Position numbers and translations under genes: made by a program. Shown here piece by piece: positions 52,527 to 62,489 of a stretch of DNA of 64,000 bases (position 1 is the first letter of the stretch; the number at the start of each line of letters is the position of its first letter). The notes under the pieces were generated by a model. That model was not told where the DNA came from and searched no databases. It saw only the letters and a list, made by a program, of their open reading frames with translations. The DNA comes from Ureibacillus sinduriensis BLB-1 = JCM 15800 (GTDB lineage: Bacteria; Bacillota; Bacilli; Bacillales_A; Planococcaceae): the NCBI RefSeq assembly GCF_000772955.1, contig NZ_JPVO01000055.1, positions 637,936 through 701,935 on the forward strand, in the 5' to 3' direction.

Positions 52527-53876
52527 ATGGAAGATAAAAGCAAAAAGCTTCAGCGGGGGCTCGATAACCGGCATATACAGTTGATAGCTCTCGGAGGTTC
52601 GATTGGAGTCGGGCTGTTTTATGGCTCCAGTGCAACCATTCAAATGGCGGGCCCATCTATTTTATTATCATATTTAATTGGAGGATTGGTCATCTTTACC
52701 ATTATGAGGGCGCTTGGAGAGATGGCAGTAGAAGAACCGGTGTCAGGTTCATTTAGTACATATGCAAATCGATATTTGGGACCGTTTGCCGGATACTTAA
52801 CCGGATGGACCTATTGGTTTATGTGGATTGTCGTTGGAATGGCTGAGATAACGGTGGTTGGCGTCTATGTGAATTATTGGTACCCCGAAATTCCCGGTTG
52901 GTTGACTGCGCTTGTTGTCCTCATTGTAATGACTTTGATAAATTTAGCAAATGTCAAAGCTTTCGGCGAGTTTGAATTTTGGTTTGCCATGATAAAAGTG
53001 GTAGCTATAATCGGAATGATTCTTCTTGGATTGGGAATCATCTTTCTTGGTATAGGAAATGGCGGTCAGCCAATTGGGCTGGATAATCTATGGATTCATG
53101 GTGGTTTCATACCGAATGGCATGGAAGGAATATTATTATCTTTGGTACTAGTCATGTTTTCATTTGGAGGAGTGGAATTAGTCGGAATTACAGCCGGAGA
53201 GGCGAAAAATCCGCAAAAATCAATACCGTCTGCCATCAATAATGTTGTATGGAGAATCTTGATTTTCTACATTGGTGCATTGGGGATAATGATGATTTTA
53301 TATCCTTGGAATGAAGTCGGGATGGATGGCAGTCCGTTTGTAATGATCTTTGACAATGTCGGCATTCCTGGTGCTTCGCATATTATTAACTTTGTTGTGA
53401 TCACGGCGGCATTATCGGCCTTCAATAGCGGACTATTCAGTTCGGGAAGGATGCTATACAATCTATCGCTTCAAAAAAATGGCCCGAAGTACTTCGGAAA
53501 ACTATACAAAAATGGCAGTCCAAGACGTGGAATCCTATTTTCATCTCTAGTTTTGCTAGTGGCCGTCGCGCTGAACTATATCGTTCCTGAAAAGGTTTTT
53601 CTATATATTTCCGCAGTCGCAACGGTTGCTGTTATTACGAGCTGGACCATCATCCTGCTTACCCAATTAAAATTCAGGAAATCTAAAACGGAAAAAGAAG
53701 TCGAACAATTAAAATTTAAAGTTCCCTTATTTCCGGCTACGACCTATTTAGCACTAATCTTCCTGGCTTTTGTCATTGTCTTGATGGCGTTTATAGAAGA
53801 TATGCGGATCGCACTGATTGTGGCGCCTATTTGGTTTATCATTCTTTACATTGGATATAAAATGAAAATAAAGTAA
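52527..53876 (+). CDS. Amino-acid permease (APC superfamily, AAT family), probably for phenylalanine
   Basis: 449 aa, 12 helices. 'RHIQLIALGGSIGVGLFYGS' and 'GPSILLSYLIGGLVIFTIMR' are the AAT opening; 'FSFGGVELVGITAGEAKNPQ' is the helix-6 motif. GGGAG precedes ATG. Control by a UUC T-box suggests import of phenylalanine or aromatic amino acids. Confidence 0.9.
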   Translation: MEDKSKKLQRGLDNRHIQLIALGGSIGVGLFYGSSATIQMAGPSILLSYLIGGLVIFTIMRALGEMAVEEPVSGSFSTYANRYLGPFAGYLTGWTYWFMWIVVGMAEITVVGVYVNYWYPEIPGWLTALVVLIVMTLINLANVKAFGEFEFWFAMIKVVAIIGMILLGLGIIFLGIGNGGQPIGLDNLWIHGGFIPNGMEGILLSLVLVMFSFGGVELVGITAGEAKNPQKSIPSAINNVVWRILIFYIGALGIMMILYPWNEVGMDGSPFVMIFDNVGIPGASHIINFVVITAALSAFNSGLFSSGRMLYNLSLQKNGPKYFGKLYKNGSPRRGILFSSLVLLVAVALNYIVPEKVFLYISAVATVAVITSWTIILLTQLKFRKSKTEKEVEQLKFKVPLFPATTYLALIFLAFVIVLMAFIEDMRIALIVAPIWFIILYIGYKMKIK

Positions 53877-53979
53877 TATGAAGGCATCACCTTTAAAAGT
53901 TATTCGGTAATAGGTTAGAAAAGAGTCGTTCTGATTTAGCTACAAAGGAACTTGGTTGATACTTGAATCGGGGGAAACT

Positions 53980-54576
53980 ATGGAAAACAATGTGTTTGAA
54001 CAAATGGCAAAAAGGTATGATACAGATCAAAGGATTGATTTGGCGAAAGTAATAGTGAAGGAAGTTAGACAAAAATTACAAAATAGCAGACTCGGTTCTT
54101 TAATTGACTATGGAAGTGGCACAGGTCTGGTTGGTTTAGAAGTTACAGATTTGGTGGACTCGGTTTTGCTTGTTGATTCTTCAAAACAAATGCTTGAAGT
54201 TGCACAAGCTAAAATCAATCAATTAGGAATCACCAACGCAAAAGTGCTTCATTCGGATTTTACTCAAGCCACTCCTGCACTAAAGGCAGATATAATTTTA
54301 GTATCTCTTGTCCTATTGCATATTCCGGATACGAAGACTATTTTGCAACAACTATACAATATACTGAATAGTGATGGCATGTTGATCATTATTGATTTCG
54401 ACAAAAACAATCAAATAAGTCACCCAAAAGTTCATAATGGTTTCTCGCATGAGGATTTAAAAATGAAATTGTCTGAAACTGGTTTTAGGTCAATCGACAT
54501 CCGTACTTTCCATCATGGCGACCGCATCTTTATGAATCAAAATGCATCAATGTTTGTGGCCACAAGTGCAAAATGA
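53980..54576 (+). CDS. SAM-dependent class I methyltransferase
   Basis: 198 aa from ATG 53980 (GGGGGAAAC upstream). The SAM motif is 'LIDYGSGTGLVGLEVTDLVD'; 'VLLVDSSKQMLEVAQAKINQ' and 'IILVSLVLLHIPDTKTILQQ' complete the class I fold. Substrate unknown. Confidence 0.85.
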   Translation: MENNVFEQMAKRYDTDQRIDLAKVIVKEVRQKLQNSRLGSLIDYGSGTGLVGLEVTDLVDSVLLVDSSKQMLEVAQAKINQLGITNAKVLHSDFTQATPALKADIILVSLVLLHIPDTKTILQQLYNILNSDGMLIIIDFDKNNQISHPKVHNGFSHEDLKMKLSETGFRSIDIRTFHHGDRIFMNQNASMFVATSAK

Positions 54577-54685
54577 AAAGTAAAGTTTAAGGAATAAAGA
54601 CAGCAATCGTAAAGCAAAAAATGTTATTCGAAAAAAACTATATTATCGCCTTGTTTGGGTATATTACAATTTAGAGGTGATCATA

Positions 54686-54901
54686 GTGAGTAAACAAAAA
54701 GGAAATGACAAACAAAGAATCAATGTAGAACTGGGCGGAATGGATCTGTTCGGGACGACTTCCAATGCGGAAGTTGGAGGATATAAGGCTTCGGGAGATA
54801 TTGAAAATGCAGGTAGATTGGATAAAGGTTTCCAAAAAGTCGAAGAAGCCGATCGTCATGCGAAAGCTTCCCTTAAAGAAGGCGACCAAGAGGGATACTG
54901 A
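54686..54901 (+). CDS. Hypothetical small hydrophilic protein, 71 aa
   Basis: GTG 54686 with AGAGGTGAT upstream. Gly- and Lys-rich ('VELGGMDLFGTTSNAEVGGY'), no membrane helix. Function unknown. Confidence 0.55.
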   Translation: MSKQKGNDKQRINVELGGMDLFGTTSNAEVGGYKASGDIENAGRLDKGFQKVEEADRHAKASLKEGDQEGY

Positions 54902-54941
54902 AGCTGCCGGTATTATCACAATAAAATGTAATACATTAACG

Positions 54942-54977
54942 AAGGCGTTGATCCAAAATGGGTCAATGCCTTTTTTT
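54942..54977 (+). terminator. Terminator
   Basis: AAGGCGTTGATCC / GGGTCAATGCC then TTTTTTT. Confidence 0.85.
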
Positions 54978-55046
54978 CGTTCCTTCACTTTTTAGGAATG
55001 TAATCCAAATATTGGAATATATTTGGGGTGTAAGGAGGGAACAGCC

Positions 55047-55976
55047 ATCACAAAAAAAATTTTATTATTTTGTGACCCAGGTATTGACGATTCGTTGGCC
55101 ATCATGTATTGCATACTTGATCCCGAAATTGAGCTTGTCGGACTTGTAACAAGTTATGGGAATGTAACAAAAGATCAAGCTACAGCCAATGCTGCCTATT
55201 TGTTGCAGCTGGCAGGCAGGAATGATATACCCATAATTCCAGGCGCATCCATGCCAGTACAGGAAGAAGGAACGGTATTTTATCCTGAAATCCATGGTCA
55301 AAATGGCATCGGCCCAATCCAGCCACCAAGCAATTTCCATTATCACATTTACCCTTTTGACAGCATCCGTACAATAATGGAAAATTATAAAAATGAACTC
55401 ATTATAGTAGATACTGGGCGTTCCACTTCTTTGGCAACCGCCTTCACACTATTTGCTGAACAGATGAAAATGGTTCATTCGTTTTATGTGATGGGGGGTG
55501 CTTTTTTTGTTCCAGGTAATGCAACAGCCCTTGCGGAAGCCAATTTCTATGGTGATCCAAGTTCTTCTAATTTCGTATTAAAGTATGCACATAACCTCGT
55601 CATAACACCGTTGAACGTTACCCGATCCGCTGTCCTTACGCAAGAAATGGTAAATGAGATATCAAGAAATAGTCAAAACGTATATGCTTTCATGATGGAT
55701 CCGATTTTCAAGTATTACTATGAGTTTTACAAAAAATCAGTACCTGGAATACCCGGAGCTCCAATACATGATCTTTTGACGATTATGGTAGTGGTAAACC
55801 CTGCAATTGTTGATTACATACAATATGACGCCAAAGTGATAGAGGAGTCGGATGCAAAGGGAATGTCCTACATTGATTATCGGCCCACAAGTAAAAAGGG
55901 AAATACAAAAATAGCGGTCAACTTACATTATGACGCATTTCAGGAACAATTCCGAATAGTGATGTTGCAGCAATAA
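55047..55976 (+). CDS. Inosine/uridine-type nucleoside hydrolase (divergent) with probable ATC start
   Basis: 309 aa from ATC 55047. A perfect ribosome site AAGGAGGG (55032-55039) lies 7 nt before this codon, while the nearest alternative TTG (55023) has none. 'CDPGIDDSLAI' holds the family's calcium-binding Asp cluster, though the first Asp of DCDPG is Phe. 'TGRSTSLATAF' replaces GPLTN, 'MGGAFFVPGN', 'ANFYGDPSSS' and 'IHDLLTIM' keep the other active-site residues. Probably hydrolyses a ribonucleoside; substrate uncertain. Confidence 0.8.
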   Translation: MTKKILLFCDPGIDDSLAIMYCILDPEIELVGLVTSYGNVTKDQATANAAYLLQLAGRNDIPIIPGASMPVQEEGTVFYPEIHGQNGIGPIQPPSNFHYHIYPFDSIRTIMENYKNELIIVDTGRSTSLATAFTLFAEQMKMVHSFYVMGGAFFVPGNATALAEANFYGDPSSSNFVLKYAHNLVITPLNVTRSAVLTQEMVNEISRNSQNVYAFMMDPIFKYYYEFYKKSVPGIPGAPIHDLLTIMVVVNPAIVDYIQYDAKVIEESDAKGMSYIDYRPTSKKGNTKIAVNLHYDAFQEQFRIVMLQQ

Positions 55977-56051
55977 TAGTGTATTTAAGGCACTTCTTCG
56001 AGGGATATAAATTAGAAGGAGCAACCATCTAGAGTGAAGCCCCTATAATTT

Positions 56052-56957
56052 TTATTCCTGTTCAAATAGACTTAAAAACACATCCACAATTTCGGGATCA
56101 AACTGAAGTCCTTTATTTTTCCGAATTTCCTCCAGTGCATATTCCAAATCATATCCTTCCCGGTAAACACGTTTTGTCGTGATGGCATCATAAGTATCGG
56201 CAATGGCCACAATTCGGGCAAACAAGGGGATTTGCTGTCCTTTAAGGCCAGAAGGATAACCTTTTCCATCAAATCTTTCGTGATGATAAAGGACGATATC
56301 CAAAACACCATTTTTGTGAAAATCCCCGATATGCTTTAGCATGTTATGTCCGAGTGTTGGATGGCTTTTAATAATGGTATATTCATCTTCAGTCAGTTTT
56401 CCTTCTTTTCCAAGGATATGTTCGGGTATTCCAATTTTTCCGATGTCATGCAGCAATGCGCCTTTACGAATAATTTCGCAGTTCACTTTGGATAACTTCA
56501 TTTTCTCGGCTATTTGAACGGAGTATATGGCTACGTTCTCGGAATGATGCAGTGTGTAATGATCTCTCGAATCCAAGGTGTTGGATAAAGCCACTGTTAG
56601 TTCCAAGTTATCCGCTTCCACCTTTTGGGCATACTTCATTAATCCAGCAGAGATAAGCGTTATCAAGAGGTAGGTAATCAGATGGATCAAAAAAATGCCC
56701 AGGTTGGAATTTGAATCTGGAATTAGCAAATACCTGCAAGTTACCGTGAAAAAAGTAAGTAAAGTCAAAAACCAAATAGACTTATCATAGAAACCGATAC
56801 CAAGGAATATTACAGACAATATATACAATATATAAAAAATGCTTTCCCCATGTAAAATAAAGCTATTTAAAATGACACTTAAAGCCAGTACGAAAAAAAA
56901 ACCATATCGAAAGTAGATGGGGTTATACAACGGTCTATAGAATAATTCTTTAAGCAT
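56052..56957 (-). CDS. HD-GYP domain membrane protein (c-di-GMP phosphodiesterase type)
   Basis: 301 aa. Five or six N-terminal membrane helices, then an HD-GYP domain: 'HHSENVAIYSVQIAEKMK', 'GALLHDIGKIGIPEH', 'HHERFDGKGYPSGLKGQQIP' and 'ARIVAIADTYDAIT'. All metal ligands are present, so it should degrade cyclic di-GMP or act in signalling. GGAGG before the ATG. Single gene. Confidence 0.9.
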   Translation of the reverse strand: MLKELFYRPLYNPIYFRYGFFFVLALSVILNSFILHGESIFYILYILSVIFLGIGFYDKSIWFLTLLTFFTVTCRYLLIPDSNSNLGIFLIHLITYLLITLISAGLMKYAQKVEADNLELTVALSNTLDSRDHYTLHHSENVAIYSVQIAEKMKLSKVNCEIIRKGALLHDIGKIGIPEHILGKEGKLTEDEYTIIKSHPTLGHNMLKHIGDFHKNGVLDIVLYHHERFDGKGYPSGLKGQQIPLFARIVAIADTYDAITTKRVYREGYDLEYALEEIRKNKGLQFDPEIVDVFLSLFEQE

Positions 56958-57194
56958 ATATCCTCCATTTCCACAGGAATCAACTAGTTTGAACGGATTC
57001 CAAGATAATTATGTCCTAAATTTTGATTGGACAATCATATAAATACCCAGTTTCCCACTACTTAATTGAATTGGTGTTTGTTTTTAATGTTGACAAAAGT
57101 TTCAAAAAATAATATTATGATAATCCTGCCAATCGAACGGTTGGTCTTTAGGGAACTTTTGAAAGTTCATTCTTCTTTGAAAGGGATGGATACG

Positions 57195-57593
57195 ATGAAT
57201 AAAGAACAATTAGTGGAAAGCGCTCGCGAGATGAAGAGACATGCTTATGTACCTTACTCAAAATTCCCGGTTGGGGTGGCTTTACTGTTAAAAGATGGTA
57301 CTGTGACGAATGGTGTTAACGTGGAAAACGTGTCGTTGGGGGCAACAAACTGCGCTGAAAGAACGGCGGTATTCACTGCTGTAGCAAATGGATACAAAAA
57401 AGGAGACTTTCAAGCGATAGCAGTTGCGGGAGATACAGTAGATTTTCTTCCACCTTGCAGCATTTGCAGACAAGTTCTGGCTGAATTTTGTTTACCTGAT
57501 ATGCCGGTTTATCTTACAAATGAGAAGAAAGAAATCCTAGAATTGACTTTAAAGGAACTTCTTCCATATGCTTTTACGGATTTAGATATGTAA
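57195..57593 (+). CDS. cdd: Cytidine deaminase
   Basis: 132 aa from ATG 57195 (AAAGGGA upstream); upstream in-frame sequence has no ribosome site. Motifs are 'YVPYSKFPVGVALL', 'NVENVSLGATNCAERTAV' with zinc Cys and catalytic Glu, and 'PCSICRQVL' with two zinc Cys. Deaminates cytidine and deoxycytidine in pyrimidine salvage. Confidence 0.95.
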   Translation: MNKEQLVESAREMKRHAYVPYSKFPVGVALLLKDGTVTNGVNVENVSLGATNCAERTAVFTAVANGYKKGDFQAIAVAGDTVDFLPPCSICRQVLAEFCLPDMPVYLTNEKKEILELTLKELLPYAFTDLDM

Positions 57594-57613
57594 CACTTAT
57601 CGGAAATAAATAA

Positions 57614-57660
57614 AAGGAGGACAAGTTTCGATTCATTTTGGATCAAACCTTGTCCTCCTT
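57614..57660. terminator. Hairpin after cdd
   Basis: AAGGAGGACAAG / CTTGTCCTCCTT perfect 12-bp stem with a long loop; a strong T run is lacking. Confidence 0.6.
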
Positions 57661-57739
57661 ATTGTTTATTGAGTGCCCCAAAGGGTTAAGGATGATATTA
57701 ACTAAGTTGGGCAAGCTAGTAATAAAAAGTTATTAGGGT

Positions 57740-58276
57740 GTGGGTCAATTGATTAAGTGTTTAACGGTTTGCTTTCTCTCAGTCAGCTTGCTATTTTTGG
57801 GAACCGGGGCTGGGAAGGTTATGGCAAATTCGCAACATACAGTTCCATATTATGAGGACCATTCAAAAAGAGTCGGCTATAAAAATGTAAATGAGGCGGT
57901 TATGGAATTTGAAATGGATTGCAAATGTGGAGTGAAATTACCTTCTTTGATGCCGGATATTACGTTTACACATGAATTTGCTTCTCTTTATAAAGATAAA
58001 ATACATGGCTCCAACAAAATTTTGCAAGTTCGGTTTGTCAATAGGAAGATAAAAAGCAATAATTTCAAGATTGAAGTCCGAAAAGACAAGGTGGATTTTG
58101 AAGGGACGGAATATATGCTGCAAGGAGGAACTAAAGGGATTTACTTTAAAGACAATCTGTATGATTATTTGGCATTTGAAAAAAATTACTTACAGTATAT
58201 AGTCGGGCTCGATAGAAATGTTGACAATGGAAATACGGTGCAAGTTTTAATAGACATAGCGAACACATTTAATTAA
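57740..58276 (+). CDS. Secreted hypothetical protein, 178 aa
   Basis: A signal peptide 'CLTVCFLSVSLLFLGTGAGK' ends near VMANS. The mature part is mixed beta with two Cys (DCKCGVKLP). No known family recognised. A terminator at 58303-58335 follows. Confidence 0.65.
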   Translation: MGQLIKCLTVCFLSVSLLFLGTGAGKVMANSQHTVPYYEDHSKRVGYKNVNEAVMEFEMDCKCGVKLPSLMPDITFTHEFASLYKDKIHGSNKILQVRFVNRKIKSNNFKIEVRKDKVDFEGTEYMLQGGTKGIYFKDNLYDYLAFEKNYLQYIVGLDRNVDNGNTVQVLIDIANTFN

Positions 58277-58302
58277 TAAAAAGTAAGGCCCTCGAAAAAA
58301 CA

Positions 58303-58335
58303 GGCATTAATCGGTTAGGGATTGATGCTTTTTTT
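58303..58335 (+). terminator. Terminator
   Basis: GCATTAATC / GATTGATGC stem and TTTTTTT. Confidence 0.75.
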
Positions 58336-58530
58336 GTGCTTTTGGTTTTGTAGGAGCAAAAAAGATTGTGTAAGAAACTAAATATGGAATTTGAACACGT
58401 CATACAAGAGCATTATCTTCTGGCTGGAGGAAATGGTCTAGTAAGTGATTGCATCTATTTAAAGGCTATTGGGTTCCCCCGTATAAGTTACATCATATAT
58501 ATATAGAAAAAACTAACAGGAGAGGAATCA

Positions 58531-59786
58531 TTGGACAAAAAAAATAGCAGATTCCGCTGGGTTATCTTTGCTTCAGTCATTTTTGCTTATTTAATAATGG
58601 CCAGTCAACGTACAGCGCCGGGATTAATAACGGACCAATTAATGAATGATTTTAATGTGACAGCTACAACAATTGGTTTACTTTCAAGTATACAATTTTT
58701 CGTCTATACCAGTTTGCAGATTCCGATGGGGATTTTCGTTGATCGCTACGGGCCTAATTTCTTCCTGATAACCGGGGCAATGCTTACAGGCATTGGTACG
58801 ATCGCATATAGTCTTGGTACACATGAGGTAGTCCTATTCTTGGCAAGAATTTTCACGGGTGTAGGGGATGCAACCATTTGGGTAAGTTTAGTATTAATTT
58901 TAAGTCAATGGTTTAATGCAAAGGAGTTCTCCCGATTAATCGGAGTAGCAGGAATGACTGGAAGCCTTGGGTTTCTGTTGGCAACGGTGCCATTTTCGGC
59001 ATTCGTTGATCTGCATGGTTGGAGGGCGTCCTTTCTATCAATCGGTATTTTATTATGTTTCATCGCAATTTTTCTTTATCTTTTCCTCGTGAAAAAACCA
59101 AAACAGGCATTTTTTGAAAAACAAGAAACTCATAATGAAAAAACGATGGACCTACTGCGAAGAATATTTTCAAGCAGGCAGGCATGGGCGTTATTTATGT
59201 GTCATTTCGGAGTAGTGGGGGGTATATTGGATTTATCGGGTCATGGGCAGTGCCTTATGGGATGAATCTATATGGAATGACACGCCTTGATGCCAGTCAA
59301 CTCATAATGATTAGTTTGATAGGGGCGTTGATAGGGGCGCCCCTGATAGGCTGGGTGTCCAGCAGATTGGAAAAAATCAAAATTCCATATGTAGTGTTCC
59401 ACATAATTATACTGATTTGTTGGTCCGCCTTTTTATTATTTAAAGGTCAACCTCCATACGTCTTACTAATCATTCTTTTCTTTATTATCGGGTTTGGATT
59501 TGGTTCAAATTCATTGACCTTCTCGGCGGTTCGTCTTTCCTTTCCCCATAAAGAATCTGGCCTTGTATCCGGTTTTGCAAACACCGGCGGCTTTCTTAGT
59601 GCGGTCCTGCTGCCAAGCATTTTCGGGAAAGTGCTGGATCTATTCCAAGGCGCTTCAGGGAATATTGTGGATGGCTATTTTTACGGTTTTATAACACCAG
59701 TACTATTCTCTATCGTAGGGTTAGTCGGTGTATTATTACTGAAGGAAAGTTGGGTGGCTGGAAATCAAAATAAAGCAGGTCAATAA
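58531..59786 (+). pseudogene. Frameshifted MFS transporter
   Basis: TTG 58531 (AGGAGAGG upstream) opens an MFS N-terminal half ('FVDRYGPNFFLITGAMLTGI'), which shifts frame in a run of six G at about 59216-59221. The frame resumes as 'YIGFIGSWAVPYGMNLYGMT' and runs to 59786 with the normal C-terminal half. One extra G restores a ~418-aa 12-helix transporter. The gene could be a true pseudogene, phase-variable or a sequencing error. Confidence 0.75.
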
Positions 59787-59974
59787 TCCCGAAGGAAATG
59801 GCGCCGTTTGTGAGATTTACACGAAAATCAATCAAGGTTGTAAAAGATCGGTCAAAAGGGAGATTCCAAAGTAATTGGGTAGAATTGTAAATTAGTTGTA
59901 AAGTCCTTCTTGCTAGTTGTAGATTTTCAATTTATGCTTATTGTAGATGTTCAGTAGTGAAAGGGGCCATTTGG

Positions 59975-60601
59975 ATGTTTAAAAATTTAGTAGGGAATGC
60001 AGTCGGAGATGCATTAGGTCTGAGCGATATCGGTCAGGTTATCAAGCCTGAGGATTATAATAAAACAGAATCCGATGATTTCATTTTAACAGAGGACGGG
60101 GAGAAGATATTCTTTTTAATCAAGTCCAAATCTGACGAATATTGTTTTACAAACCTGGCTTTATTGCATTTAGATGGTGATTCTGCTTTAAGTAAAAAAC
60201 GGGTATTAAAACGTTATGACTATTACAAGCACCACATCGAGAATGTAATGCTGGAAACAGCTGGTACAATCGATCTGGATATAGAAATCAAGTTTAATAT
60301 CGGACATAATTCGTTTTCCATCGATATTGCCAAGAAATTTGGTGTTGAAATTGCGGACCTTTACAAGTCGTTGTTAGCCATTTCGCAAATCCAGGAAAAG
60401 AACGCCCGATTAAATGGATTCGCAAAAGAAGCAGTATTAATTGCGCGTGATGTGAATTACGGTGCGAGAAATACGGACTCGCCAACAAATCTTGAATTCA
60501 ACAAAATTGTGAACCTTGCCAATTCTTGGTTAAAGCAAACATACGATCAGAACGAGAAGAAAGATTTCTCGGACGTATTCCAAAAATATATCCAAAACTA
60601 A
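59975..60601 (+). CDS. yvbH: YvbH-like protein (PH domain plus extension)
   Basis: 208 aa from ATG 59975 (AAAGGGG upstream). The segment 'DEYCFTNLALLHLDGDSALS' and 'KKRVLKRYDYYKH' and 'TAGTIDLDIEIKFNIG' is the bacterial PH-like domain with the YvbH extension. Function unknown; membrane-proximal role is likely. Confidence 0.85.
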   Translation: MFKNLVGNAVGDALGLSDIGQVIKPEDYNKTESDDFILTEDGEKIFFLIKSKSDEYCFTNLALLHLDGDSALSKKRVLKRYDYYKHHIENVMLETAGTIDLDIEIKFNIGHNSFSIDIAKKFGVEIADLYKSLLAISQIQEKNARLNGFAKEAVLIARDVNYGARNTDSPTNLEFNKIVNLANSWLKQTYDQNEKKDFSDVFQKYIQN

Positions 60602-60619
60602 CTTAAATACCTAGTTGCT

Positions 60620-60652
60620 AAGCGTTGATCCCAAAAGGGTCGGCGCTTTTTT
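60620..60652 (+). terminator. Terminator after yvbH
   Basis: AAGCGTTGATCCC / GGGTCGGCGCTT with T run. Confidence 0.8.
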
Positions 60653-60766
60653 GAGTAAGTTGCCATTGGAAAGGGGACTCCTGTGATTTAACAATAGGGA
60701 TAAGTGCAGGCTGTAGCAGTATTTCGGAAAGTGCTTCTGCAATGGAAAGCAATTTAAGATAGTCAT

Positions 60767-60801
60767 AAAAGCACCATTTTGCTCTTGGGTGTGGTGCTTT
60801 T
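60767..60801. terminator. Hairpin terminator between convergent genes
   Basis: AAAAGCACCA / TGGTGCTTTT; can serve the pentapeptide gene on the minus strand. Confidence 0.65.
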
Positions 60802-60844
60802 GACTTTTACCTAGGCAGGCTCTTCATTTTTGATAGATCGCTTT

Positions 60845-61480
60845 CTAGTCTTTAATAACAAGTCCTAGCAGTGTTACGAATTGAATCGCCTGGTTTGATG
60901 ACACTTTGCAGCCTTTTAAATTTGGTAATGAAACATTCAACTCTTCGAATAAGGAAGTACTGAGATCGATGCCTTTTAAGGATGTTTCTTCAAAATTTGC
61001 CCCATCAATATTGCAGTTTTGGAATTCGATATTTTTCAGTTTACAATCGTAGAAATCAGTATTTTTCAATAATGAATGGTGAAAAATCACTTTTTCAAGT
61101 TTTGAGTTTCCGAACATCGAAAGATTTAAAACCGAATCCTCGAACCGGACATTTCCTAAACGGGAATCAGTCAAATTAACGCCTAAAAGCTTGCAATCTA
61201 CAAATCTTGCTCGGTGAATGGAGGATTTACTTAAATTGGCATTGGAAAAATCACATTTTTCAAAATAGATATCGGTTAAATCAATATTTTCAAAGTCAGT
61301 ATGGTTAAATCGGCAATTTTTAAGCGTCATTTGTGATAATCTACCTCGGTGCAGCGCTTCATTTTCAAAATTTGCCTGCTGTATTTCACACAATTCTAAT
61401 TCCGGATAGTCCTCATGCAAAATATCATGAAAATTTCGACTCGATAAATCAGCAGGTATTTTAGGTGATTCAATTTTCAT
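60845..61480 (-). CDS. Pentapeptide-repeat protein
   Basis: 211 aa with about 15-18 A(D/N)LXX-like repeats from residue ~35 ('CRFNHTDFENIDLTDIYFEK', 'CKLLGVNLTDSRLGNVRFED'), the right-handed quadrilateral beta-helix. Some members mimic DNA and protect gyrase; that role cannot be read here. GGAGG before ATG 61480. Confidence 0.85.
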   Translation of the reverse strand: MKIESPKIPADLSSRNFHDILHEDYPELELCEIQQANFENEALHRGRLSQMTLKNCRFNHTDFENIDLTDIYFEKCDFSNANLSKSSIHRARFVDCKLLGVNLTDSRLGNVRFEDSVLNLSMFGNSKLEKVIFHHSLLKNTDFYDCKLKNIEFQNCNIDGANFEETSLKGIDLSTSLFEELNVSLPNLKGCKVSSNQAIQFVTLLGLVIKD

Positions 61481-61700
61481 TTCATGATCTCCTCTATGTA
61501 ATTGGTGGGACTATATAAAATCTCTTTCATTTCTGCTTTAACTATAACATTAAGTGAATCAAAATTATATGGAGTCCCCGATGTTCCAATGCTAGTTTCA
61601 ATGAAGGATCTACTTTACAACATACCGATTAGTGTCCTAAAATTAAATGTTATAAGATGGTGGAATACTTGAAAACTAATCAAATAAAGAGGAGAATTCC

Positions 61701-62363
61701 TTGATGACAATTAATAGCTTGAATCCCAAGGTTGACGAATTTTTGAATAAAACGAAAAAGTGGAAAGAGGAATTTGAAAAACTAAGAGAGATTGTTCTGG
61801 ACTGCGAGCTAACCGAGGATTTTAAGTGGATGCATCCGTGTTATACATTTGGAAATAAAAACATTGTATTAATCCATGGATTTAAAGATTATTGTGCGCT
61901 TCTTTTTCACAAAGGTGCCCTGTTAAAGGATCCTCATGGTTTGCTCATCCAGCAAACGGAGAATGTACAGGCGGCGCGTCAAATACGTTTTACTCATATC
62001 GAAGAAATCATGGAACTTGAACCTGTTCTAAAAGACTATATAAATAATGCCATCGAAGTTGAAAAGGCTGGCTTGGATGTTAAGTACAAAAAGGAAACGG
62101 AATTTACTATTCCAAAAGAGCTCGAGTTGAAATTTGAGGAATTGCCAGAACTAAAATCCGCTTTTGAAGCATTGACTCCTGGTAGACAAAAAGCATACAT
62201 TCATCATTTTTCTACACCCAAACAATCCAAAACCAAAACCTCACGGATTGAAAATTGCGTGGAAAGGATTCTGAATGGGAAGGGGTTAAAGGATTGCACT
62301 TGCGGCTTCTCTAAAAGAATGCCGAACTGTGATGGCTCCCACAAGCATATGGAAAATAGCTGA
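61701..62363 (+). CDS. YdeI-like protein (DUF1801 plus bacteriocin-protection domain) with CDGSH motif
   Basis: 220 aa. Residues 5-110 are a DUF1801 domain ('DFKWMHPCYTFGNKNIVLIH'), followed by a YdeI/OmdA domain ('FEALTPGRQKAYIHHFSTPK' then 'RIENCVERILNGKG'). The C-terminus 'DCTCGFSKRMPNCDGSHK' is a complete CDGSH-type 2Fe-2S motif (C-x-C ... C-D-G-S-H). B. subtilis YdeI lacks this as I remember it. TTG or ATG start at 61701-61704 with GAGGAG upstream. Confidence 0.85.
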   Translation: MMTINSLNPKVDEFLNKTKKWKEEFEKLREIVLDCELTEDFKWMHPCYTFGNKNIVLIHGFKDYCALLFHKGALLKDPHGLLIQQTENVQAARQIRFTHIEEIMELEPVLKDYINNAIEVEKAGLDVKYKKETEFTIPKELELKFEELPELKSAFEALTPGRQKAYIHHFSTPKQSKTKTSRIENCVERILNGKGLKDCTCGFSKRMPNCDGSHKHMENS

Positions 62364-62489
62364 GTCACAGTAACGATTGAACGATTTTTGGTTAAAGACT
62401 GTGATGAAGGACACAACCATGGAATTGTATCTGTGTCCTTCACACTTTTTTAGTGGCTGAGGGAAAACAAGTCAAGCCGCAGAATTTTA

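Noticed and set aside
57066..57194. N-terminal extension of cytidine deaminase
   Set aside because: No ribosome site, and the family starts at MNKEQLVES.
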